Source of the DNA: Carposina sasakii
Lineage: Eukaryota > Arthropoda > Insecta > Lepidoptera > Carposinidae
Assembly (NCBI GenBank): GCA_014607495.2
Contig: CP053154.1
Span: 10,664,001 to 10,728,000 of the forward strand
DNA: 64,000 nt
Reading direction: 5' to 3'
Both the position numbers and the translations under genes were made by a program. Shown here one piece after another: positions 22,253 through 32,444 of the stretch; the stretch's first letter is position 1; the number at the start of each line of letters is the position of its first letter. The notes beneath the pieces were generated by a model. It was not told where the DNA came from. It searched no databases and was given only the letters and a program-made list of their open reading frames with translations.

Positions 22253-22731
22253 TCTACACTAATATTATAAAGAGGAAAACTTTGTTTGTTTGGTTGTAAT
22301 GAATAGGCTCCGAAACTACTGGACCGATTTCAAAAATTCTTTCACCGTTAGAATCCTTATTGGACCTGGATGAATATAGGCTATAAGAATTTCCCGATAT
22401 TCCCACGGGAAGGCGACCAACGGGAATTTAATATTTTTTACGAAAACCGCTACACATATGAAGCTGAAATCGGGCATATATGTTCATTGGGGACAACGAG
22501 GAAGGACTAAAAACGGATTTCCCGAAATTCCCACGGGAAGGGGACCAACGGGAGTTGCAAATTTTTACGAAAACCGCTGTACCTACATATGTAGTTGTAG
22601 CTATGTACTGATATGTACAGAAGCGCTATCATGTGGTTCTATCGGCCCTTGGTGCTCTGCCTACACCGTAAGGGATAAAGGCGTGATTATATGTATGTAT
22701 GTATGTACCGAAGCGAAGCGAGGGCGGGCCA
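22253..22731 (+). mobile_element. Non-autonomous Helitron carrying an insertion
   Basis: It starts TCTACACTAATATTATAAAG and ends CGGGCCACTAG before T, matching 5'-TC/CTAG-3' Helitron ends. Inside, GAAACTACTGGACCGATTTC is characteristic of this lepidopteran group. A module with TTCCCACGGGAAGG, GACCAACGGGA and ACGAAAACCGCT is duplicated (about 22393-22452 and 22518-22577). A 5'-truncated family C retroposon sits in its 3' part. The 97-codon frame here is not a host gene. Confidence 0.8.
22626..22700 (+). mobile_element. Family C retroposon, truncated, nested in the Helitron
   Basis: CATGTGGTTCTATCGGCCC through GGCGTGATTATATGTATG is the last 75 bp of family C. It is flanked by GTACAGAAGCG (22615-22625) and GTACCGAAGCG (22701-22711), an 11-bp near-perfect TSD. 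It is therefore younger than its Helitron host. Confidence 0.8.
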
Positions 22732-22734
22732 CTA

Positions 22735-24717
22735 GTGTATTATATTTTTGATTTGTTTCAAATTAAATAAACGGGACATAAAAGTTTATCTTGATTTGTA
22801 CAAAGTATAGACGATTCTATGACATATTTTGCCGTATTGTGAAGTTTTATTCTAAATAGACACACATAAATTAAATGACTAATCTCTCAAGTAGTATTAA
22901 ATTAATTATGTCTCTTAATTACATCTAGTAAAAGATAAACAAAAAAGTATTTTACTCTTAGACTCAAACTTTGTAAAACAGTTAAGGCAGGCAACGTAAA
23001 ACAGGGATGCTTGCTGTAAAAACACAGACAAGACAAAGTATTGTAGAGTAGAAGCGCCTCGTAAGTTACCGCGAACGTAATAGGAAAGCTTCTGTAAATC
23101 CTTTAAAAACGGGAGCCTCAGGGTAAAAATTAATACAGTAGATAGGTAATTGAGAATGTATTTCATATTCGAGGATGATTGTAGTCCCTAAGGACGAAGC
23201 ATCTATATGTAAGTATTATACCGAAGGCCTACCTATCTACGCTAGATAAGGTTTTGATACAGTATGTTCGAGACATTGCGACAAATTTGTCCATCAAGTC
23301 CATCAAAATGTTTACACCTAAATTGATTATTTAGATTTTGGCAATCAATGAGTAGGAGAAAGATAGCTCGCATATAAAACAAATTCCCCACATTTAGTCA
23401 TATAGTCGACAGAAGGTACATTGTTATATTTCTCACTATGGTATTTTTAAAATGTTAGGTAAGTACATATACATTGAAACACATTCCATATTTTAGTTCA
23501 TAATTATATGTTTTTGATTTACAGTTGTGCCTCTTTAATATAAAGCTCGACATAAAATTACAGTCCAATACGTCCCTCGTTACAATATCACTAATGCCTT
23601 GTATGAAATAAGGTTTCACGGAAGCTAAATATAATGTATTAGAATTAATGTTTGTATTAAATTTCGCTGCCTCGCCTTCTTCAGGTTTACATTTCATTAC
23701 GATTTGCAAGTTGCTACGCACATGATGTTCGAGAGTATTCGTGGAATTTTGAATATTCTGAGAATAATATCGTTTACCTAATTACTTCATGCTCGCTCAT
23801 ATAATCACGTAATGTAGTTGGTATATGAGCTGATAATGTAGTTCATCTATGTGTAGACCTACGAAAAATATCAAATTACCTAGGTATTTTTGGCAATTGA
23901 TGTATATAAAATATATTTCACGACTGAACCTGAGATGAATTCGCGAAAACGATTTTAGACTATTTTCCTTTCCATCGGAATTCACGGAACAAGGAACAAC
24001 GATGAATCCATAGAAATGATAAATAAAAATAATACAATAAGTATCTCAAGAGTATTGCAACAATTAGAGGAAGGGAAATCATAGATGGAATAGAAAAGCC
24101 GATTACCTACGTACAGGAAGCAAAATGTGCGCTTTGCTTCCATATCTAATTGTTGTCGGTTTATAGGGTATTTCGTAGAGTTGTAGCTTGTATCTTGCTA
24201 GTATACTCGAAGGAATAGACTTCACCATGTTCGTCGGCTTAAAGATTTGCTATTATTAATACTACTTAAATATACATTGCATGGAATATAATTTCCCAAA
24301 TGTATCTATTATAGATTTTACTCTACCAAATATTTACTCTAAGGATTTGATGAATGTACACAATAATAAATATCTACCTACTTTCTTTAAGTATATCTTT
24401 TTGAGATAAACTTACTTTGCTTTGTAAACACTTTTCTTTCATATAAAATATTGTTGTGTAATATTTTCAATTCACTATGCGGGTTTAAAGAAAGAATACA
24501 ATGTGTGACCGAGTTCCAAGATGGCACAAGCTTACAACGTTACATCTGTTACACGCTGAATTCAGCGTGCTTAATCTTAAATAATATATTAATTCCATTC
24601 CTATTTCAATCTATTAACTATCTACTCTACTCTACAATCAAGTCAGCTCTCTTATGTTCAGGTACCGTATTAGTAGATTATATTGAACTGTATTCATACC
24701 TTTTTTATTGCTAAGTA
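22735..24717. other. No gene recognised; one perfect palindrome
   Basis: Unique AT-rich DNA. The short minus frames at 22915-23166, 23455-23721 and 23797-23985 have no domains. A perfect 18-bp palindrome, CACGCTGAATTCAGCGTG, lies at 24552-24569. Confidence 0.4.
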
Positions 24718-24805
24718 ATTTTCTGACTCAATCAAATTCTAGGTTTCATAGAATAACTTATGCTCAGGAGTATATGAAACCTAGGGTTCGATTAAGTCGG
24801 AAAAT
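24718..24805 (+). ncRNA. Pre-miRNA-like hairpin, candidate
   Basis: The arms 24718-24750 and 24773-24805 (33 nt each) pair with two mismatches and three G-U pairs as plus-strand RNA, around a 22-nt loop. The innermost 12 bp (CTAGGTTTCATA with TATGAAACCTAG) are perfect. Length, loop and stem fit an animal miRNA precursor. I do not recognise the arm sequences as a known insect miRNA. A MITE relic is the main alternative, but no TSD or second copy was seen. Confidence 0.4.
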
Positions 24806-25183
24806 AAACTTTGGAACTAATATTTTTTGTATATAGTTAAACACATGAGCATCATCGTTCAAAGGACCTATTTTGTGAAACGCACGACATTATACTATGT
24901 CTATTGGCTCTTGTTTGGAAGCACTATTGTTTTCTCTACTGATACTCGTATTGTTGTTGGTTTCAGATTAATATTGCCGTCAAGAGTAGATACGCTCGAG
25001 CTGACTATGTCTTTGGTATTCAGAACACGATGTTATTTCTCGTCTTCTATATTAAAACGAAGTGCATTGTTTGTAAAACAAATTCTGATCATTATTTAGG
25101 CAAATAGAGTTTTTTAAATATTAAAATAAATACTCAATTAAAATATTATTTTAAATAGTGGTTTAATTAATACCTCAATTTCT
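24806..25183. other. No gene recognised
   Basis: The 90-codon frame at 24827-25099 has no domain and no splice context. AT-rich. Confidence 0.3.
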
Positions 25184-25191
25184 ATCTACTT

Positions 25192-25308
25192 CATCATCAT
25201 CAGCCTATTACAGTCCACTGCTGGACGTAGGCCTCCCCCAGGGCACGCCACAAGACTGCCATGGGGGGTATTTGCCCATAGTCACCACGCTGGGCAGGCG
25301 GGTTGGTG
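25192..25308 (-). mobile_element. Family A retroposon, 5'-truncated, 8-bp TSD
   Basis: The tail ATCATCATCAG is at the left and the element breaks off after GGGCAGGCGGGTTGGTG. ATCTACTT at 25184-25191 and 25309-25316 is a perfect TSD. Only the last 117 bp of the family is present. Confidence 0.9.
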
Positions 25309-25316
25309 ATCTACTT

Positions 25317-25939
25317 ATATTATTATAATCCATAGTAATGGTACTCTTAGTTTAAAGCTATGTTTTTAATCAAACATTAATTACTTTGTTTTTACAAACT
25401 AACAGTTCACTAAACTACGACTATAAAACAGTTTCATGTCAACTCAATATTAACCAGAAGCATTATTCAAAACCATTACAGAAATAGGCTGTTGAATGTC
25501 GATATTCCATGCTCCATACTTCCCGGCTAGTGCATATTGAATCCGAAATAAACCGGTATGAAAATGGCTACACACAGAAATGACAGGTTTTCCGCTAGCC
25601 TGAGAGCATAGAACCTTTTTATTATTTACACCGCATTTTCAACGAGTGTTTGCGTTACCTTACTTTGATTTTGGAAAGGTACATTGTAGCGTGATCTGAA
25701 TACGGGGTTTTGATGGTAAGTGCTTGCGTTGTGTTAGTGAGAGGGGCTCGTAGTTGCCGCTCACTGTTTGCTCACATAACGTATACTAGTTAGATAGATT
25801 TTCAGGTAAATATGGAGGGTGCGAATAAAGGTGGTATGAAAATGCGGTGCTAGTGATAAAGGTATGTTTACCTAGGTATTACATGTTTAGATGTAAAACG
25901 TCAGCTAGGGTAGCGGCATTTTGTGATGGTCATAAAAAC
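25317..25939. other. No gene recognised
   Basis: AT-rich unique sequence without TIRs, tails or conserved frames. Confidence 0.3.
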
Positions 25940-26114
25940 GAATTAAACGCAAAATTGTGAAAGCCAATGTCACCACTGCCTACTCGATATATTTCATGGT
26001 TTTATTTATTGAGTCAAAGATGAATTAAACGCAAATTATGAAGAGTACCTACTGAAGCCAATGTCACCATTGCCTACTCGATATATTTCATGGTTTTATT
26101 AATTGAGTCAAAGA
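25940..26114. repeat. Two-copy tandem duplication
   Basis: Units 25940-26021 (82 bp) and 26022-26114 (93 bp) both run from GAATTAAACGCAAA through AAGCCAATGTCACCA and CCTACTCGATATATTTCATG to TTGAGTCAAAGA. The second has about 10 extra bases (near 26043-26053). Near-identity suggests a recent duplication. Confidence 0.85.
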
Positions 26115-26714
26115 AGCTTTGAGGTAAAATTAGATATCTACAATTTGAGCGAAATACTCGTAAACAATAATGCAATTCCCCAATTTTAATCCCCATATCA
26201 ATTTCCCATAAAGGCACAATCATCGCCGAAAACTCATCGAGCATATTCGTATTAACTCAAATTAGCGAGTGAGAATTATGTTTAACGCAAGCGTCACAAG
26301 TTCGCATTGAAACACGATGTTAAATTCCAAATGAATAGGCCTTGTAAGAGAGCATTAACTCAACTCCGCGGAAAGTACGGAAATGGGCTCCAACGCGTTC
26401 ACAGTTTTGGCAAAGATTCCTTTTTGGTGCAGAATGGACATTCATAAAGTGTAGATAATTCAGTTAATTAAGGTAGTTAATTTATTACCTGATATGTTAT
26501 CGTTTGTAATACCATTCAGTTTGAAGGAGAGACTGAGAATCTTCCATGTAGGTTATGGAGCGTAGGTACTAAGAAAGGATTTTCAGAAATCACTTCAGGG
26601 AAAACGTAAATCTCAAAGTTATGGTAAACAAGTAGAGCGACGAGCTAATAAAATATAAAAATAAAGTGATACTTATCACTATGAGAACGAAGATGAAACT
26701 TTATAATTATACTT

Positions 26715-26815
26715 TCTGTGAGAGCTATTTTTCCAATGGAAAGATAGGTCTATTTGAAGAATAATGTTAATGCTGTCTCTATCTCAATCAAGTTGTAGAG
26801 AGAGACAGGATCATG
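26715..26815 (+). repeat. Family K element, fragment
   Basis: TATTTTTCCAATGGAAAGAT, TGAAGAATAA and TGCTGTCTCTATCTCAAT repeat the family K order seen at 2.0 kb. TIRs are not intact. Confidence 0.5.
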
Positions 26816-26829
26816 TTTATTCATCATTT

Positions 26830-29622
26830 AGAACTATCTGCCTATTTGTAAGTCTGCCCTTTACTCACAGTAGTTTGAACTGTTACATCTGCGTGCAACT
26901 AATCTACGAATGAAAATCAACTCTGCAGAAGTCGGGCGCGAGCTCTCAGTCCGCTGTTCATTTGTCACCGAAATTACAAAAAGCCGTCGCTCGTGCCTGT
27001 TGCGGCTTCACGAGATAATGAGTTTAATTTCACCGACTTTAGCGTTCATAATTATATGCAATAATTAATTTTTGAAATATTTTGTTCAAGTAGTGGCTGA
27101 ACGAGTAATGAAAATGGCCGGTGGCTGGATTTTGAAGTGTTGTCGTACAATTATTGTGATGATAATTTGCTCGGTTCTCAAAACTCTCAAAATCTGTTGA
27201 GTATAATGACTTTACTGTTTATTTTTCTCAATAAAATTTGCAGCTTAAGTATTAATATTAATTATTTACCTGTATTCATACGGGATTTTACTAAAATAAG
27301 TTTGTTTATAAGTTGGATTACCTTCCGTAAATTTGGTAAGAGTCAATGAAGAAACTCAGGGACGTTTTAGGGGATGAGCTAACTTGCCACTAATGTTTTT
27401 AAGCTATTTTGCACCTTTATATGGCTGTTGGATTTTTTGTGATCCTGCAATTCTGACATTCCCATTTTGGGAATATGGTCAGATATATAACAAAGTCACA
27501 CAGACACACCTACCTGCAAAGCTGCGTATTTTCAAGTCAATCTAATCCTTTGGCATGATGGAAATTAATTTTGGTTCTTTGGTTATTTGATAATTCGGAC
27601 CGGTAAGTTGTCCAAGAAGGTTTCGATAAAAAGGCTTAAGTTGTATCACGTCCTCAGAGTTATCCGATTTCGATTAAGAGAACGAATAAATTTTATTGTA
27701 CGGACGTTTTGAGAACAAAAGGGCAGATAGGGTAACTTTTAAAGATTAATTCTCTAGATAAAATTTCACGGTTGAAAAGTTGTTACTAGTTTCCAATGTA
27801 GCTCTGCGAGCTCTGATATCTGTGGGGCTTTATAGAACTCAAAATATTTAGAAGTGGAAGCTTGGATTGATTAAAAGTTTAAAGTATGAAAGTTTATGAA
27901 ACATTATTGCTTTTGCTATATTTTGTAGAAATATACAATGAAATGATCTTAACTTAAGTTTTATGTTCTCTAGATGGCTCAGAATGCCTCTACAGTTCGC
28001 CGCCATCCCCTCAATCATGAGTCACCAAAATACTTGTCATTTAATTTAAACGTTATGAGCGGTCGCAAGCAGGTATAACACGAATAGCTCTTGTTAAAGT
28101 TTTATTTTATGATAATGATGTAAGACTAGGCTCATTATAACCGTACATAACATAAACTTTTTACCCCCAAGCATGTACAACAAGCAAGTAAGTTTTACCA
28201 AATTTTATACAGGTGTTTTTTTGTGAATAGTAAGAAACTTCCAATATATTCACTCTGTCCCAAAAAAATACATTTCTATAAGTAGGAAAAGGAAGCTAGG
28301 TCCCAAGGTCTATTCCAAGCTAAGGCTGACACAACTCTGAATGTTTCGAGTTCTGTATTAATTTCGCTCGTCGGCTCAGAGGTCCCGCGGGACTCCCGCC
28401 TTTTTATGGCTTTCTTTCAGGAACAAGCTTTAATGTCCGTTAAGAACCGTTTTATCTTTCCTAGTTTGTCCTGCCAAAGGAAAAGGGTTCATTACGGGGT
28501 GACACATAGAGAGTTACGAGAGGCATACCTATTTTCGGGTTTTATCTAGTTTTTTCCGCTTCCCGGAATAAATGTATTTATTTGTATGAATACGCACGAT
28601 AAAAGTGAAAATCGATGACAGTAATATAGTATATCTACTTAGAATATTTAGGTACCAATATTTTTCAGTATCCATACGCAGATGTTATATTTTTGTAGTA
28701 CTAATTGTGCTTAAGGTGACTCCGTGCTCAATAAAATAATTCCAAAACGCATGTATGTATGTACCTACTGAGTTTATTTATTAAAGTTTATGTGCATACA
28801 ATCGTGGTATAACAGCTAATAAAAGTTGTTTATAAAATATATCAATGTAACATCTAAAGAAGAACTTTATAAGGATCTAAAAAGTAAACAAACAAAATAA
28901 AAAATCTACAAATGTAAAAGAAGTTAGAGTCCACTTTTTATGAATGCATAAGTATAACATTAATAACAAAATCGCCTCTACTCCCATATTTGTGAAAGTT
29001 TCAGCAATGAAAGTGATATTTGCACACAAAATAATAATATAATATACAAGAAGGGGACAGTCGTAGTATTTTATTATGTACATGAAGGCCGAATATTAGG
29101 CGGAGCTGTTACTGTAAAATATCATTTAGCTTTGTCAAAACTGGGAAAGAGTTGCCGTGATATTAATATTTACGAAATCACTTGGATGAAAAGTCGAAAA
29201 TAGGAAAAAAGTTAAATGTTTTTCAGGTACAAAATGTAGCATTTCTTGATAAATATTTTTCGGGAAGAAATATATTCTCCGGGGTCAAAAACCAAAAGCC
29301 TATATTTTGCCACAATAGATGCACAAACTAACACAAAAATAATTTCTAAATAAATAAAATAATAAAGTTCCTAAAATACATAAAATAAACTCCGCTTCAC
29401 TTTCAGCTTTCGTGGTGCATGTCCACTGAAATTAGTAGGGGAAGGAAAGGCGCCACCGAGACGTTTCATGTTGACAAAATTGCTATCATCAATGTTTATT
29501 TGCCTATAATAAAACTAGCCGAAAATACCGGACTCGCTTATTTCAGGCTTTTGATGCACTTTTGTATCGTTTTACAAGATGTATTTAATATATTTTACAA
29601 GAAAATCATTGAGGATCACTTA
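26830..29622. other. No gene recognised in 2.8 kb
   Basis: Short frames only (27137-27349, 28877-29083, 29419-29673), none with a domain. GC-richer patches at about 26930-27010 and 28370-28400 stand out from the AT-rich background and could be conserved non-coding DNA, but nothing in the window supports that. Confidence 0.35.
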
Positions 29623-29624
29623 TA

Positions 29625-30147
29625 CAGGATGTGTGTGACAGCCAGGAAAATACTGAATTGTATTATAAGATAATTGTATTATAGAAAACTACATTGTTTT
29701 AAGTTATACAACAGTATTATTACTCGCAGGCAATGCATTTTGAATTTGATTATCCGCAAAGTTTGCTTTCCGCGCTAATTGTATCGAGCGATCCTGTGAC
29801 TAGTTAAATGGGCTTATTGGTTATCGTATGATACATTAATGTTTTTGGGATCACTTGTGACCCTCCATTGGGGTTGATCAGTTAATTGATTTTTTTTGGG
29901 ACAACTTTTTAAAAAATCATCGATGGGTTCAAATTGTGTTATAAAGCCATTATTTAAGCTCTACTTAAACGTAGGTAATTTAATTAATCTTTGATTCCTC
30001 AAAAAAGGTAATTTAAAAAAAAAAGCTGTCTAGATGGCAAATTATTTGGAACTTTTACAGTTTGCGAAAATTTTCTGTAGTTTTCGCCTCAAAATCATGG
30101 TCTGAAGTCGCCATATCAATATTTGCCTGGCTGTCACTTCCACCCTG
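29625..30147. mobile_element. MITE with TA target duplication, 523 bp
   Basis: The left end CAGGATGTGTGTGACAGCC and the right end GGCTGTCACTTCCACCCTG are inverted repeats continuing with AGG(A/C)AAATA(C/T)TG. TA flanks both ends. A second copy of the right end lies at 34400-34506. The CAGGGTG-like termini recall the 19.46-kb MITE, but the interiors differ. The frames at 29419-29673 and 30062-30256 overlap its ends and are not genes. Confidence 0.75.
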
Positions 30148-30149
30148 TA

Positions 30150-30554
30150 TAGTAATTATTATATTTTTAATAAAGCTCTTTCTGAACCTTTTTACACTAC
30201 TCGAAGTGCCAGGTACCAAAAATGTACTTACTTACCTAACCGAAAAAAACTTTTAATAAACGAAATTAAACCCAGTACATAACATGATAAAATACTTGAA
30301 AAGATTGGACATATTTAACAATATCAACAAACACATTTTATTTTACAATATTTATTTTGATAGTAACAACATAAATTGAGATGTTATTCCAGATTCTTGA
30401 TCAAATATTAATAAATTAATAATTTTCTATCGGATTGGTTACCAATTTATTCAGTTGATGAAGTATTGATATCTTATTAGTTTTCTTTATTACTCCTCTG
30501 TATTATCCAATTGATGCTTATCTGTAGGTAGGTACTAATAAAGACGTAGGTAAT
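30150..30554. other. No gene recognised
   Basis: Very AT-rich spacer between the MITE and the duplicated block; nothing recognised. Confidence 0.3.
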
Positions 30555-32049
30555 TTAATCTAAAATTAGATTGAGTTTATAAGCGATTTGGGTGCAATTT
30601 TAATAATATCTTATTGCATCGCTGCATCTTATAGATAAAAATTTATTTAAAAGCAAACATAAACCTATCTACTAATTTGGACAAAATAGCTTTAAACTCC
30701 AGACCGATGTATTTTACTGCAGTGATTAAATTGCGTGAAACATTATCATTCTAAAAGCGAATTATAGCATTTTAAATTTACTTTGAAAGGGCAAATATAA
30801 TCTGTCCACTTATGAAGCAAGATTTTTTCATTTTATTTTATTAATTAATAAAGTCTTTTATATTATTTTTGCACATCTTAGTAGTAAAGGTAAAAAGTGG
30901 TAAAACTTCTTTTTTTCATGAAATCAAAAGATCCGGCTAATAGATCGTTTTGTAGTCTAGAAGATCAATGCCTAGTTATTATAAACAACCACCAAAGTTA
31001 ATCATGCAAAATATGCGGCGAAACAAAAGATTACTCAATTAAATTCCTTTTTTAGGATTCCGTAAAATAAAAAAAATAATCATTTCTCTTGTAATTTTAC
31101 CCTAGGGAACCGTATTGGATACAGCACCGAATACCTATACGAGAAAGTGAAGGGGCACGTAATCCCTCATATGCAAATTAATCCTAAAAGGGGGTGTTTA
31201 TGTCTATTGCATACATGGGGCCATTGTCATCTCGCCTTCCGTAGATGGGATAATAGAGCAATAAAAGTTGGAGCTTAACTACGTTGCACAGAAATTAATA
31301 TGTCATAAAATTTCGGTTTTATAGCCTGCACAACATATATTATGTACGTGTATACATATATATTTTTAATAATATGTATATTTATGTTTTTTCGCATAAC
31401 TTTATAAGGGTAGGTATCAAGAATGAGTCATAAAATACAGATGTTAAATTTGAAGTGACTTTATGACTAAGCCAGGCTTGATTTGATTATTTTAACCTAA
31501 TTTTTTGTGCAAAGTTCCTCCTAAATAAAAATATCACTCATCTATGCCTACTGGAATAATTACACGGTACAATAAGTACAGTCTCACTTACGTAATAGTT
31601 AAAAGACTCTCTCTGTAATGACCAGTTTAGGTTTTGTTTTTTAGCCCGGTTTTCGGCCGAGTCGGCTTAAAATACGGGGATTAATTTACCTAAACGCATA
31701 GACGTTTTTTTAAACCTTACCCGGCATATGATAGGATATTATATTTCTATATTAAAAAATACTCCTTGGAGTATGTACCAATCTTTGAAAAATTGTCATA
31801 TAATAAAATTAAAACTTCAAGGAAACCGAATCATTATTTTATAAGTGGCCTCACCCGGACCTCCCGGCTAGTGAAATGTTAATTACCTCTACCCTACTAT
31901 TTGCGGATAATAAGTAAATGTTCATGGGTGTCACGAAATGTATAATTTATTTTAACTGAAAACTAACCGAACTCGTACATCTCAACTATACCCTCAAAAT
32001 TTGTCAAACGCACCAATGTAAGGTATAAACGTGATTATATGTATGTAGA
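30555..32049 (+). repeat. Segmental duplication, copy 1 (shorter)
   Basis: Collinear with 32445-34363. Shared landmarks include GCGATTTGGG, CAATGCCTAGTTATTATAAA, AATTAATCCTAAAAGGGGGT, ATGGGGCCATTGTCATC, TTATGACTAAGCCAGGCTTG and ATGCCTACTGGAATAATTAC. This copy is shorter mainly through many 1-8 bp losses spread along its length. It ends in a family C tail (about 31975-32049) that lacks the same internal block as the tail of copy 2. Confidence 0.85.
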
Positions 32050-32051
32050 GA

Positions 32052-32215
32052 CATAATTCCAAAAATCATTTATTTTTTGGTCGACTATTGCGTTGATAGG
32101 TCTCCATATAATATTTTTTCTCATATATCTTCCATGTACAGACAGCGATCCGTTACATTTTTATTACATGTATACTTAGATGAATTTCATCTAAGCATGT
32201 ATAGATATAGAAGAT
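32052..32215 (+). repeat. Family F dispersed repeat, copy 2
   Basis: Matches 14671-14835: CTATTGCGTTGATAGG, ATATATCTTCCATGTACAGA and CAGCGATCCGTTACATTTTT. It carries an extra small hairpin, CTTAGATGAATTTCATCTAAG-like, at about 32178-32198. Confidence 0.6.
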
Positions 32216-32305
32216 GAGGCCATGTTAATTAGTATTATGTGTATTAAGTGTACCGAAATGAAGATGACCGCTGCCAAGTATAGTAATAAACAAATCTAAA
32301 TATTA

Positions 32306-32444
32306 AATTAACATTAAATTCGTTATCCGAGTAATTGACCCGGTGGCTTAGTGGTTATAGCGGCTGGCTCGGTTTGCAGCGGTCGTGGGTTCGATTCCCA
32401 CTCGCGTGAAGAATTTTTTCCATTTTCTTTATTAATAATTTTAT
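32306..32444 (+). mobile_element. Retroposon with tRNA-like domain, copy 2, 5'-truncated
   Basis: Bounded by a perfect 14-bp TSD, AAATCTAAATATTA, at 32292-32305 and 32445-32458. It keeps only the last 30 or so bases of the leader (ATTCGTTATCCGAGTAATT), then the tRNA-like domain at 32337-32408 and a tail with ATTTTTTCCATTTTCTTT. The T stem is GTGGG/CCCAC with TTCGATT in the loop. The anticodon region has a 4-bp GCTG/CAGC stem with an over-long loop. It lies between the two segmental duplicates. Confidence 0.9.
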
